Below, one piece after another: positions 1 to 8,367 of a stretch of 25,760 nucleotides of DNA; position 1 is the stretch's first letter, and every line of letters begins with the position of its first letter. The DNA comes from a virus. Position numbers and translations under genes: made by a program. Under the pieces are notes generated by a model. It had not been told where the DNA came from. It saw only the letters and a program-made list of their open reading frames with translations, and did no database searches. The stretch spans positions 1-25,760 of IMG/VR virus record IMGVR_UViG_3300037847_003628, one strand, 5' to 3'.

Positions 1-6
1 TATTTT

Positions 7-13
7 CCTCCTT
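7..13 (-). promoter_or_regulatory. Shine-Dalgarno for a gene beyond the left edge
   Basis: Read on the minus strand, AAGGAGG overlaps the stop codon of the small membrane protein gene (12-407) and is followed by AAAATA to the window edge. This strong ribosome binding site has no start codon inside the window, so another leftward late gene probably begins within a few bases outside it. Confidence 0.6.
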
Positions 14-407
14 ATTTGATTGATGATGAACCAAAGTAGTATCCTACTATGGCTAAAACTGTTTGTCTCACTTCTGGTAGTATAACATACCCTTCAAGTG
101 TTTTATATGATGTGCTATCAAATAATCCAAATAGGAATGTGCTAGATGTACCAACAGTAATTCCTTCTGGACTATGTGCTAGGATAAATGGTGCTACAAC
201 GACTGCAAATAATACAACACATACAATTAGTCGCCTTACCCATTCTCCCCCTCGCTTCGAGGCTTTATCATGACTAGCATCGGCTATCTCCTGCTTTTGA
301 AGCATTGACTGTATATTAGTCTGCTGTGCTTGCACAAGAGAACCTATGAGCTTAAAAATAAAGCCTGAAAATCCACCTCCTAAGAGGGCTATAAGTTCAG
401 TTGTCAT
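12..407 (-). CDS. small membrane protein, holin candidate
   Basis: This 131-residue protein has three hydrophobic stretches: a Gly-rich one at about residues 5-26, a long one at about 60-78 (core VCVVLFAVVVAPFILA), and a weaker C-terminal one at about 112-126. A charged segment around residues 42-60 contains KASKRGGEWVRR. Its ATG overlaps the stop of the upstream 50-residue membrane protein as ATGA, so the two are probably translationally coupled. Two small membrane proteins in tandem after the fibre-like genes at the end of a late operon fit a lysis cassette. The topology resembles phage holins with two or three membrane spans, but no lysin is visible beside it. A membrane-associated virion or lysis-regulation protein is the alternative. 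The membrane character is seen; the holin role is inferred. Confidence 0.6.
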   Translation of the reverse strand: MTTELIALLGGGFSGFIFKLIGSLVQAQQTNIQSMLQKQEIADASHDKASKRGGEWVRRLIVCVVLFAVVVAPFILAHSPEGITVGTSSTFLFGLFDSTSYKTLEGYVILPEVRQTVLAIVGYYFGSSSIK

Positions 408-556
408 TTCTTTAATATATTAATTATCGATAAAGTAGCATGAATTATTGTAGCAAGAGATGCTATGGATGCTAGAATCAAGCTAATATCCATTAGTCCC
501 CAAGAAGCCAATACTCCGAAGAATGATACTGTTAATCTGTTTACTAAGTCTTCCAT
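404..556 (-). CDS. 50-residue membrane protein, possible small holin
   Basis: This short gene is read from ATG at 556-554 to TGA at 406-404 and encodes 50 residues, beginning MEDLVNRLTVSFFGVLASWG. Residues 10-47 are almost continuously hydrophobic, with two possible spans separated by a single Asp near residue 23, and the end is a short basic tail (LKK). The start overlaps the upstream stop as TGATG, and its own stop overlaps the next start as ATGA. This double coupling is strong evidence that it is a real gene. Small two-span proteins next to another membrane protein in a late operon are often holins or antiholins. That role is inferred; only the membrane-protein character is seen. Confidence 0.6.
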   Translation of the reverse strand: MEDLVNRLTVSFFGVLASWGLMDISLILASIASLATIIHATLSIINILKK

Positions 557-1560
557 CATGAGAATATTACAAAGGGTTGATAAAAATGTATAGAACCAGT
601 AGCTGTACCTGTTCCATCAATATTTCCTTGGTTTTCTCCAAAGAAAAGATTGAATGTCATCTTTCTGTTTGTTCCTCCTGCTAGTGTTACCTCTTTCTCT
701 ACTTTCCTGAACTGCCTATAGTCGCTTGAACTCACATAATCTACACTTTGTATAGTGGTAGAATCATTCCATCTTCTTTTATCAGAATTATCTTTAAAGT
801 CAGGTCTCAATCCAGACCAATTTTGTTGTGATACTAATCCTTGAGCTATACTTCCTGTAAGGAAAGTGAAACTGTCTGCACTTCTTTTAGCTGTAATAGC
901 ATTTATGGTATAAAATGTTGGATAACTCAAGTTAGTCCATTGTGCTATATATATACCACCACAATTTTTTGCCCTAAAATCATCATCTGATGGCACTCTT
1001 ATATATGCACCAAAAGTTACCTTAGTTGCACTATTAGGTATATCTACAGATTGTGTCCATTCGTTTCTGCACCAACAGGTATTATCTGGGAAACTACCAA
1101 TAGTAGTTGTTTCTGACATTCCCACTAAAGGGATTCTATTTGTTGCCTCATTTCCAGTATAACTTCTGGAGTTATTATTATTACTATTATCACCAGATGT
1201 AACACCAAAGTCACTACCTGAACCAAATAGTTTTAATACCTTCTTTTGGTCATCTAAATTACTTCCTAAATCCTTAAATGCAGGAAAGTTTGCTAAAAAA
1301 TTATTACCTACGAATGTTTGCGTATCAGTAGTATTTGTATATAATTGGCTTAGTTGTCCCCAATCATCAAAATATGTAATTCCTGCAAATTGTGAACCAA
1401 ATGGAGGATTAGATTCAGCTACATCTAAAGTAGGATGCTCTAATGCATTCCCTACAACAGAAGGCACTAACTCATTATTACCATTGGGCTTGCCATTGCT
1501 CCAAGCTGAAGCAAGACCACCATTAAGTAGATTAATATTAGCCTGTGATGCTATAGACAT
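556..1560 (-). CDS. fibre or surface-type virion protein (hypothetical)
   Basis: This 334-residue protein is rich in Asn, Ser, Thr, Gly and aromatic residues, lacks hydrophobic segments and looks predominantly beta-stranded. Residues 115-135 hold an Asn-rich loop (GDNSNNNNSRSYTG), and a Cys-Trp-Cys motif lies near residue 165. The C-terminal half, with stretches such as TKVTFGAYIRVP and KMTFNLFFGENQG, reads like a jelly-roll or carbohydrate-binding beta-sandwich and ends in an aromatic tip. Its start overlaps the preceding stop as TAATG. Its place at the distal end of the late operon fits a tail fibre, tailspike or other receptor-binding component. No catalytic motif or known family was recognised, so the product is named by composition and position only. 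Confidence 0.5.
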   Translation of the reverse strand: MSIASQANINLLNGGLASAWSNGKPNGNNELVPSVVGNALEHPTLDVAESNPPFGSQFAGITYFDDWGQLSQLYTNTTDTQTFVGNNFLANFPAFKDLGSNLDDQKKVLKLFGSGSDFGVTSGDNSNNNNSRSYTGNEATNRIPLVGMSETTTIGSFPDNTCWCRNEWTQSVDIPNSATKVTFGAYIRVPSDDDFRAKNCGGIYIAQWTNLSYPTFYTINAITAKRSADSFTFLTGSIAQGLVSQQNWSGLRPDFKDNSDKRRWNDSTTIQSVDYVSSSDYRQFRKVEKEVTLAGGTNRKMTFNLFFGENQGNIDGTGTATGSIHFYQPFVIFS

Positions 1561-1904
1561 TAGTCGGTAAACTGTGAAGCCCCAATTACTGCATCTCCAC
1601 CTACTCGAATGAACTTAGCGTTCTTAGCTGTCTGTACACTCCAAGTATATGAGTTTCCTGCATATAGGATATGACCTAAGTCATCAGCAGGTGTCTCTCC
1701 TGTATATGTTACATATACATCATTGTCTTGTACATCAAGAGATACATATTTAGTATTTGAACTAAATGTATATCCACCATCGGTAAGCTGTACTACAGAA
1801 TCAGATACATCAAGCATCTTCATGTTGACTGTAGCAGATGTTTCACCTTGGTCAATAGCTGGGTTAGTTGGTTTTGGGTATAGATTTACAATTTTTGAAT
1901 TCAT
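1560..1904 (-). CDS. small structural-type protein, unknown function
   Basis: This 114-residue protein appears all-beta: alternating hydrophobic stretches (VSLDVQDNDVYVTYTG, YTWSVQTAKNAKFIRVGG) and a conserved-looking C-terminus ending ASQFTD. It has no membrane span and no signal peptide. The start codon overlaps the stop of the upstream adaptor-like gene (TAATG), and its own stop overlaps the next start in the same way, so three genes are coupled. Its size, fold and position between a probable head-tail protein and a fibre-like protein suggest a small virion decoration, tail-completion or fibre-attachment protein. No family was recognised. Confidence 0.5.
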   Translation of the reverse strand: MNSKIVNLYPKPTNPAIDQGETSATVNMKMLDVSDSVVQLTDGGYTFSSNTKYVSLDVQDNDVYVTYTGETPADDLGHILYAGNSYTWSVQTAKNAKFIRVGGDAVIGASQFTD

Positions 1905-2983
1905 TATCTTGATTGTTTATTTACATATGTTGAAAATTTTCTGGTAGCATTATTACTATTGCTTATTATATCATTCCTTTCAAGTTGTAGGTCTAGGGCA
2001 TCAGATGCTATACCTTCTTCCACAACAGCCTTCTGGTGTTGTCCATCCATTCTTAGGAAGTCTGCATATGAAGCATGAGCAATAAATGCAAAAAACTCTT
2101 CAGGTACTTTTTCAGGTGATATACTATAATTACTATCTGTCGTGAATGGTGTAAATTTTCTCTTATATGTTACAAATGCATGGTTATCTGATGCATTCCC
2201 AATATTGAGAATATTAGCTCCTTGAACATCTACATAAAAATCATATTCTAAAGATGAATCATTTACCAATGCTTCTTTTCTATGTATTCTTAAAAAATCA
2301 CCAATGACAATAGTCTGTGTGAATGTATTATACATATGCTCATCAAATGGTATGAAGTTATCAAATGTTTTAAATACAAGATTTCCCTCTACAGGTGGTA
2401 CAAGATTATTATCTTCCCATGTTCCTAAATGAGCATATGGGACTTCTTTTGTAGTATCAAATATACCATCATCATCATTAACATCAACAGTCTGATATAG
2501 AGTTACACCTGTTCTTACAATATTGGTAAATACATTATCTTGTGGATTATGTAATGAATATTTACTATTACCAGAACTACCTTGAGTATATGCTTCACCT
2601 AAAGCCCAATCGCTAAAAAATAAACTTACATCTTTATATAGGGTATATGTTCCAGCTTCACCAGCTTCTAAATCATCTACTGTTGAGTATACAGGAGTAT
2701 CATTATACATCCCTACCCAATAAAATTTTCTAGTAATGCTTTGTGAAGCAGGTGCAGAAGCATTTCCATTCGGATTAAATGTAATCTCATAATATCTAGG
2801 TTGAAAAAATCTTTTCTCTGATGGGACTAGATACCGAACCCAATTTTGTGACATATTATATGCTTGAAAATATCTACGATTGATAAATCGAGATATATCA
2901 GCTTGTTCTTCGGTTGTAAATGCATTAACACCAGCTAATGATTTAACTAGGTTAAATAAATCTCCATATGTTCTAGTTTGCAT
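1904..2983 (-). CDS. probable head-tail adaptor or tail structural protein
   Basis: This 359-residue protein has a helical N-terminus (residues 1-50, RTYGDLFNLVKSLAG then DISRFINRRYFQAYN), a long beta-rich middle, and a helical C-terminus (about 275-345, EEFFAFIAHASYADFLRMDG) with conserved-looking aromatic residues. N- and C-terminal helices packed around a beta insertion resemble adaptor or connector proteins that sit under the portal, and it follows the capsid genes as such proteins usually do. Length exceeds that of simple gp6/gp15-type adaptors, so a tail-tube or nozzle component is possible. The ATG overlaps the upstream stop as TAATG. Structural role is likely from context; the exact role is inferred. 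Confidence 0.45.
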   Translation of the reverse strand: MQTRTYGDLFNLVKSLAGVNAFTTEEQADISRFINRRYFQAYNMSQNWVRYLVPSEKRFFQPRYYEITFNPNGNASAPASQSITRKFYWVGMYNDTPVYSTVDDLEAGEAGTYTLYKDVSLFFSDWALGEAYTQGSSGNSKYSLHNPQDNVFTNIVRTGVTLYQTVDVNDDDGIFDTTKEVPYAHLGTWEDNNLVPPVEGNLVFKTFDNFIPFDEHMYNTFTQTIVIGDFLRIHRKEALVNDSSLEYDFYVDVQGANILNIGNASDNHAFVTYKRKFTPFTTDSNYSISPEKVPEEFFAFIAHASYADFLRMDGQHQKAVVEEGIASDALDLQLERNDIISNSNNATRKFSTYVNKQSR

Positions 2984-3294
2984 TATATTTTATTAGGAGA
3001 TAAGTCTGAAAACTTTTTGTTATAATATCTTAAAAATTCTTTAGAATGAACAGTATCATGTCCATACTTTGATGTAAGACGGAAGAACTCTCTAGCTGGC
3101 ATTGTAGCTACGCACTTACCCAATACAGGGTGGGTCTTACCCTTGTGCTCCTGTGCTTCCTTCCGAGCGATTCCAACACGCTCTTGTTCTGTACGCCTTT
3201 CAATCTCGAAACCATTTAAGATTTCTTTCATGAAAGCCTCTTCTACCTCACCATCTGTAATACTTCGAGGTATATCTGTAATTATATCAACCAT
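2983..3294 (-). CDS. conserved phage protein, unknown function
   Basis: This 103-residue, charged, mostly helical protein has an N-terminal acidic segment (SITDGEVEEAFMKEILNGFE) followed by a basic helix (EIERRTEQERVGIARKEAQE) and a globular end around PAREFFRLTSKYGHDTV. It has no membrane span. It lies just downstream of an internal terminator and upstream of the adaptor-like gene, with which it overlaps (TAATG). Its local GC content looks higher than its neighbours' at about 3100-3200. A role in assembly (chaperone or tail completion) is possible from position alone; no family was recognised. Confidence 0.45.
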   Translation of the reverse strand: MVDIITDIPRSITDGEVEEAFMKEILNGFEIERRTEQERVGIARKEAQEHKGKTHPVLGKCVATMPAREFFRLTSKYGHDTVHSKEFLRYYNKKFSDLSPNKI

Positions 3295-3298
3295 AGTA

Positions 3299-3323
3299 TT
3301 AAAAGCAGGGGGCTTTCGCCCCC
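3299..3323 (-). terminator. intrinsic terminator inside the late operon
   Basis: On the minus strand the sequence is GGGGGC-GAAA-GCCCCC, a perfect 6-bp GC stem with a GNRA tetraloop, followed by TGCTTTTAATA. It lies just after the decoration-like gene and before the gene at 2983-3294. It would let capsid and decoration transcripts end here, with partial read-through to the distal genes. Confidence 0.75.
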
Positions 3324-3339
3324 ATACTTGAAATAATTC

Positions 3340-3819
3340 TTAGTTAGCGTCTAACTTGTTATAGCTTAACTTGAACTCACCTGCTGTGATTCCAGAGATA
3401 GCTGTGCCTGCTGTAACACGAACGAAGATATGACCATCAGCACTATAAATGTGACCGATAGTTGCATCTGCATCTGAACCACCCTCATTGATAGAGAGTT
3501 TAGCTCCTGTGTTACGGATATATCCAGCTGACCCTAAGTTATCGGAAGAGCTAACGATGAAGCTACCGATGTTTGAAGAGTTGTCGTGACCGACATCAAC
3601 TTTAACATCTGCATCACCATCGAATGCTGTTACGATTTTAACTGTAGCATCTTGGATGATTTCTCCAGCACTAACTGGAATCTTGAAGGTTACTGCTGTT
3701 GCTGTAACTGTATCTGTACCTGCATCGCTTGCATTAGCTGTAGTTACATCAGTATGATTGATTGTAACTTTATTTGTATACTGTTGCAATGATGCTTCGT
3801 TTACTGTTAATTCTGCCAT
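3340..3819 (-). CDS. probable capsid decoration or head fibre protein
   Basis: This 159-residue protein is rich in Ala, Thr, Ser, Val and Asp, has no Cys and has no membrane span. It reads as repeated short beta strands, for example VTATAVTFKIPVSAGE, ATVKIVTAFDGDADVKVDVG and GHIFVRVTAGTAISG. A strong AGGAGG site lies about 9 bases before its ATG. It directly follows the major capsid gene (17-base gap) and precedes a strong terminator, so it is likely made at high level together with the capsid. Acidic, Ala/Thr-rich, all-beta proteins in this slot are commonly head decoration or surface proteins. That role is inferred from composition and position. Confidence 0.55.
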   Translation of the reverse strand: MAELTVNEASLQQYTNKVTINHTDVTTANASDAGTDTVTATAVTFKIPVSAGEIIQDATVKIVTAFDGDADVKVDVGHDNSSNIGSFIVSSSDNLGSAGYIRNTGAKLSINEGGSDADATIGHIYSADGHIFVRVTAGTAISGITAGEFKLSYNKLDAN

Positions 3820-3836
3820 AGTAGTTTACCTCCTAA

Positions 3837-4874
3837 TTATTGTTCGATTTTACCATGTGCTTGTGGGTGATATACTCCTAATGTTAGAGAGCAATCAACA
3901 TAACCACGCTCACCACCACCTAAGTTAGGTAGACGAGTTGAGCCCATAGGGATTAGTTCATGAACACCATAGTATTCAGGATTTACGATATAACCATCAT
4001 TGAAGTTAGAACCACCAGCAAGAGTTGCAGGAGCAGTATCTGGATTCATGTTGACGATTGATACACGACCGAAGTCAGACTCGTAAATCTCAACGCTTAA
4101 CTTAATGGTTGTTGAATCACCATTGTAATTTACATTACGAAGTGATGCATTACCATTACCATCGAAGTCAGAACCTGTTCCAACAAAACGAGCAAAGTTA
4201 GAGATTGTCTTACGAAGACCTGTATCTGCAACTAATGTTAGGTTTTGTGTAGAACCAGTATGACGATAGATTGTTGAAATGATATTGTTCAAATCGGACT
4301 CTTGGAATGCACCTGCGTCAGAATCACTAATGTCAAAAACTTGACCAGCATCTGGGCGATATGCTTCAGGTGTTTCAGGAGCACTATCTGTCTGTGCACC
4401 AGTTTGAATCCATTTGCCTAAGCCACGCATTTTGTAAGGGACACCTGCACCATTTTCGATTTGTGCATCACCAGTTCCAATAAGAGTAGCTTCAACATCT
4501 CTTTTAAGTTCACGAATTGCTTTAGCCTCAGCTTGTGCTATTTTCGCAGGACCTACAGAATCCACAGCATCTTGTAAATCAGATACCATGTAATCTCTAC
4601 GGAACTTTTGAATATAGTTACCAAGACGAGCACGACCACTAAATTTGTCGGTGAATGTTGATACATCAGCACCTTCTGAGATACCTGTAGTTACAGGTGA
4701 TGCTAATTCGTCAACTGTCCACTCAGCAAATGTAGCACTAGCTTTCTGCTTTGAAGCAGATGAAAGGACTGGTGTTTCTTCAGGAGCGAGAATAGTTAAG
4801 ACATCTGTCAAATCCTCACGATTGGAAACAGCAGAACCTGTATTTGTAGTGTCAAATGTATTTGAAAATGACAT
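3837..4874 (-). CDS. major capsid protein, SU10-like
   Basis: This 345-residue protein would form the icosahedral shell. It matches the SU10-type major head protein family (HK97 fold) in length and in hallmark stretches: an N-terminal segment with LAPEETPVLSSASKQKA, a helix with KFRRDYMVSDLQDAVDSVG (about residues 88-107), ELKRDVEATLIGTG, and a C-terminus with YYGVHELIPMGSTRLPN and SLTLGVYHPQAHGKI. It is preceded by the scaffold gene and followed by a decoration-like gene, the usual order. Its upstream region carries only a weak purine-rich site (GAAAG), surprising for an abundant protein. No separate head protease is visible, so maturation may not need one. Family recognition is by eye. Confidence 0.85.
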   Translation of the reverse strand: MSFSNTFDTTNTGSAVSNREDLTDVLTILAPEETPVLSSASKQKASATFAEWTVDELASPVTTGISEGADVSTFTDKFSGRARLGNYIQKFRRDYMVSDLQDAVDSVGPAKIAQAEAKAIRELKRDVEATLIGTGDAQIENGAGVPYKMRGLGKWIQTGAQTDSAPETPEAYRPDAGQVFDISDSDAGAFQESDLNNIISTIYRHTGSTQNLTLVADTGLRKTISNFARFVGTGSDFDGNGNASLRNVNYNGDSTTIKLSVEIYESDFGRVSIVNMNPDTAPATLAGGSNFNDGYIVNPEYYGVHELIPMGSTRLPNLGGGERGYVDCSLTLGVYHPQAHGKIEQ

Positions 4875-4892
4875 AATTTTATACTTTCTATT

Positions 4893-5966
4893 TTAACGAT
4901 TATTTAACTGTTTTGTTCTTAGAGCTATAAAATCACTAATATTGCCGTTTTGTTTATATTGTTGGCTAAGATTCTGTAGAGCCTTAGCTGATACTGTTTC
5001 AGTTTTTTCAGAACGAGATGCAGTTGGTGTACTTTTAGGTGGTGTTAATGTTGGGGACTTAGTACCACTATCTGTTATAGGTCTGCGACCATACATAGAT
5101 TGTGTAGCATGAGCTAAAATGTATGGCATTTGTGCACCTAATTCAGGATTTCTTGTTAGTGGTATTAACCTTCTATCATTCAACATAGCCTCATATTTTT
5201 GATTCAACTCATTGTTTTCATCTCCAACCCAAGGTAGTTCTTGTTTTGCCTTTGCAATAAGTTCTTTGCGAACCATTTGTGATTCGTGAACTTTTTTGAT
5301 TTTGTGCATCTGTGCAGGAATATACTTTTTGAGCATATCTTTTGAGTGCTTTAGACTTTTTCTGACATCTGCTTTAGTAAGTTCTTTTCCCTTAACTTCA
5401 GCAATGACATCATTAACTCCATAGTCACCCTTCTCAAATAGTAAATCTTCTGCCCATTCAATTACCTCTCTAGCAGATTTAGCCTTAGCTTGTAACTGCT
5501 TTGGGTCTTTTACCTTAGCTAGTGGATTGTTTTTTACAACAGGAACTTCTTCAGCTTGCTTTTGTTGCATTTCACGCATTTGGGCTTCCATTGCCTGCAC
5601 ACGCTCTTCTGCTTGTTTTCGCCTAGCTGTTAGTTCACCAAATCTAGCTACTGCACGACTTCCGAGTTTCTCAGATATTTCTCTGAGCTCCTCATCGGAC
5701 ATCTCCTCTAAATTAAACTGTGAAAGAGCATCTTCAGAAACTGGTTCTTGTATAGACTCCTCTGTGTTACTCTGCTCCACATCGGCTTCTACATTTTCAC
5801 TAGCTTCCTCAACAACTGGGGTCTCCTCAGATAAGGGTGCTTCTTGAGCAACCTCCTCTTGGTTTCCCAAGCGTCTGTTGACAAAATCAGACGCTGACAT
5901 ATTTGACTGTTCCGTAGGATTTATTTTACCTGCTTCCTCGACAACAGGAGTGATTTCTTCTGACAT
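4893..5966 (-). CDS. capsid scaffolding protein
   Basis: This 357-residue protein would template procapsid assembly and then leave the head. Residues 1-90 are extremely acidic and rich in Glu, Val and Pro (repeated TPVVEEA-like units at about residues 5-12 and 48-55). Residues 85-140 are a probable coiled coil (MSDEELREISEKLGSRAV, then RRKQAEERVQAMEAQ). A helical, Lys-rich middle follows, and the C-terminus is polar. Acidic N-terminus, central coiled coil and basic C-terminal half, placed between portal and capsid genes, is the classic scaffold layout. No protease motif was seen. The start lacks a clear Shine-Dalgarno sequence. Confidence 0.75.
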   Translation of the reverse strand: MSEEITPVVEEAGKINPTEQSNMSASDFVNRRLGNQEEVAQEAPLSEETPVVEEASENVEADVEQSNTEESIQEPVSEDALSQFNLEEMSDEELREISEKLGSRAVARFGELTARRKQAEERVQAMEAQMREMQQKQAEEVPVVKNNPLAKVKDPKQLQAKAKSAREVIEWAEDLLFEKGDYGVNDVIAEVKGKELTKADVRKSLKHSKDMLKKYIPAQMHKIKKVHESQMVRKELIAKAKQELPWVGDENNELNQKYEAMLNDRRLIPLTRNPELGAQMPYILAHATQSMYGRRPITDSGTKSPTLTPPKSTPTASRSEKTETVSAKALQNLSQQYKQNGNISDFIALRTKQLNNR

Positions 5967-6029
5967 AATATTTTACGCTATTAACGCCCAGCGATGGCGA
6001 TGTTTATATTTTAACATACTATGCAACCC

Positions 6030-6251
6030 CTAGTTAATGAACTGGCTATGCCTCTTTTTTAATTCAGCATATTTGCACATAACCAAGATTTGGTCATAGG
6101 TTAAAATCTTTCCAGATACCTGTTGTATAGTATCTGTATCAGCTTGATGTAACTCAGCTATAGACTCCTCACGGAGACTATTTAAAAACTCAAGAAACTG
6201 TGCGAACTGATGATGATTAGATAAGTCGTTTAGTATTTTTTCTATATCCAT
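6030..6251 (-). CDS. small late-operon protein, unknown function
   Basis: This 73-residue helical protein (MDIEKILNDLSNHHQFAQFL...) has mixed charge, a single Cys and no membrane span. Its ATG overlaps the portal stop codon as TAATG, indicating translational coupling to the portal. A 63-base gap separates it from the scaffold gene. Small proteins between portal and scaffold in related phages are usually uncharacterised; an assembly or portal-associated role is only a guess from position. Confidence 0.5.
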   Translation of the reverse strand: MDIEKILNDLSNHHQFAQFLEFLNSLREESIAELHQADTDTIQQVSGKILTYDQILVMCKYAELKKRHSQFIN

Positions 6252-8338
6252 TATTCCATATTTTGTGTATTCATTCCACCCATTTGTGCAGGGTCTGTTC
6301 CAATTCTACCAATCTGTGCATTCTGTGCTTGTTGTTGCATGAATTGATATTGTTGTACATATTTTTCAAAACGAGCCCTGAATGATTCGTCAGACTGTAG
6401 TCTTTGTTGTATATCAGGTTGTTGTGCATAGTTCTGAATAATCTGCATTGCAATTCCTGCACCATTAGGTCTAGCAGGAACTTCAATACCAGCAAAGATT
6501 TTTGCTAGGTCATTGGTAACATTTTCTAGCATCTCTTGTTGTGCAACCTCAGCAGGTTGTAAGATGCTATCTGCTAATACTGGGTCTATAGCATTTGCCA
6601 TAGCCTCAAGCAAGAAGTCAATATTAATTCTATTGCTTCGGTCTAATCCAGTAAGATTTACAATTTGTTGTAATTTCTTCTCCTGAATATCTGGGTCGTT
6701 ATTTAATACATCATATGTAATAATAACATCATAGTTCTCATTAGGGTTTCCCTTATTGAAAGTTGTTGCCTCTGGTGCACCAGTTACTTTGAAGAATACA
6801 GAATCTGGTCCAAATCTTTGGAAACACTTAAAGCACATCTTCAATACTTGTGCACAATGCTCTAGGTATTTATCAACCAGAAACTGTCTACGAACCTTAG
6901 ATAATGGGTTTTGAACATCTAGTCCGACTAAACTATCAGCTTGCATCTCAAGTGTAGATTCAATCTCGATAGAACCATTAGGTGCTGGGGGCGTAGGTCC
7001 GAACTCTAAGTCACCCTTTCTACGATATGGAATCATTCTAGCTGGTCCATAGTCTGTAGGTGCTTGACCTATTGGGTGTAGTATCGGAGGTAAAGTAGCC
7101 AAACTGTTCCTGTCTATTCTGGAGTCTCTTTCTACTTTAACTTGATTTTGTATCCCTCTTAATAAGTCAGGAACAGTTGTGGTATCATAAAGTCTTTTGC
7201 TATCTTCTGATAATTTAGTCACCACAACAGGGTAGTCCTCATAGCCATTTAGTAATTCAAACTTAGCATATCCCTGCACAGTATCATTACCATCAAACTC
7301 TTTGTGGAATATAGTTTCATATATACCTTCAGCCCCATCTTCCTTGTCGACTAGACGCTGGTATCCATGAACAATCTCGATTAGCTCATTAGCCTCATAT
7401 GCATTATCGGTAAGTGATATACTTCTGCGACCTTCTTGCTCTCTCTCGATGCTATCAATATTTACGCCACGATATTTAGCTATCATGAGCTCAACAAATC
7501 CTGCATCCCATCCGTCTGTGATAACCTTATTCTCTAGTTCTTGTGCTGTATAGTATGTACGCCAAAAACAATATGGTGCTCTCTGTGGGTCAGTTACATA
7601 TGGAGGAAAGAAGAAGTCACCATCTGGTGCTAGTGTTCTAACCTCTGGTGCATCTACCTGTCTTTGAACAACTGGTAAATCTGCAAATCCTGTTTTCCGT
7701 AATTGATTCAATGCCTTCTGAGCTCTTTTCTCACTCATGTTAGGGAAGTACATCTTGAAGGACTCTATCAGCATATCATCTGCTGTTTCATCCATAAACA
7801 TCTGTGCCATATCAGGAGACATTTGAGCTATCTGATTAAGGTCTAGCTTTTGTATAAATGTTCTATCCTCTCTTAGCCATCCGACATATGTAATTAAAAT
7901 GCCTCGCTCTAGCAGATAGTTAGCACCTAGCTCCATCTCTTTGTAGAATCTAGGTATATATCCAGAGTTGGACATCCACTTCAGGAAACCAGATACCATC
8001 TTTGCTCTTGGTATATCACCTACACTCACAGGAAAGGCTTTTACATTAGCCCTCTGTAGCGAAGTAATAAACATAGATACAAGACGAGTAATTCTTTCGT
8101 CAATAGTATGAGCCTCCATATCGGATGCTCCTTCCCATGGGAATGCATCTGCTCCATGCTTCCTGTGGTCACGAGACTTACCAGCCCACCAGTTACGCCT
8201 ATCATCATATGATGTTCGACATAAATCAAAGTATGCTTCTAGTTCGGTGACTGTTTCGTCATATGCATATCTCAATGTAGGAACATCTGGCTTCTCGCTA
8301 AGATATGTCAGAGAATTAGAAATATTATCGTTGTCCAT
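6251..8338 (-). CDS. portal protein
   Basis: This 695-residue protein would form the dodecameric DNA channel at one capsid vertex and serve as terminase docking site. The N-terminus resembles portal proteins of podovirus and SU10-type phages: RTSYDDRRNWWAGKSRDHR followed by PWEGASDMEAHTIDERI. The middle carries clip/wing-like sequence (VVVTKLSEDSKRLYDT, PPILHPIGQAP, PYRRKGDLEFGPTPP). The C-terminal 100 residues are Gln-rich (QQYQFMQQQAQNAQ), as is common in portal barrels or tails. Length and position downstream of the large terminase agree. The ATG has little Shine-Dalgarno complementarity. It overlaps the downstream 73-residue gene at the stop codon. Confidence 0.9.
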   Translation of the reverse strand: MDNDNISNSLTYLSEKPDVPTLRYAYDETVTELEAYFDLCRTSYDDRRNWWAGKSRDHRKHGADAFPWEGASDMEAHTIDERITRLVSMFITSLQRANVKAFPVSVGDIPRAKMVSGFLKWMSNSGYIPRFYKEMELGANYLLERGILITYVGWLREDRTFIQKLDLNQIAQMSPDMAQMFMDETADDMLIESFKMYFPNMSEKRAQKALNQLRKTGFADLPVVQRQVDAPEVRTLAPDGDFFFPPYVTDPQRAPYCFWRTYYTAQELENKVITDGWDAGFVELMIAKYRGVNIDSIEREQEGRRSISLTDNAYEANELIEIVHGYQRLVDKEDGAEGIYETIFHKEFDGNDTVQGYAKFELLNGYEDYPVVVTKLSEDSKRLYDTTTVPDLLRGIQNQVKVERDSRIDRNSLATLPPILHPIGQAPTDYGPARMIPYRRKGDLEFGPTPPAPNGSIEIESTLEMQADSLVGLDVQNPLSKVRRQFLVDKYLEHCAQVLKMCFKCFQRFGPDSVFFKVTGAPEATTFNKGNPNENYDVIITYDVLNNDPDIQEKKLQQIVNLTGLDRSNRINIDFLLEAMANAIDPVLADSILQPAEVAQQEMLENVTNDLAKIFAGIEVPARPNGAGIAMQIIQNYAQQPDIQQRLQSDESFRARFEKYVQQYQFMQQQAQNAQIGRIGTDPAQMGGMNTQNME

Positions 8339-8367
8339 CAGCTTATAAGTATATCATACATATCAAG

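Noticed and set aside
3586-3792. Cys-rich plus-strand frame opposite the decoration-like gene
   Set aside because: It is the antisense of a Ala/Thr/Asp-rich gene whose codons produce Cys and Ile on the other strand; it has no ribosome binding site and no expected partner.
5985-5999. CGCC/GGCG hairpin between the 73-residue gene and the scaffold gene
   Set aside because: The stem has only four pairs and no T run follows it, so it cannot be supported as a terminator.
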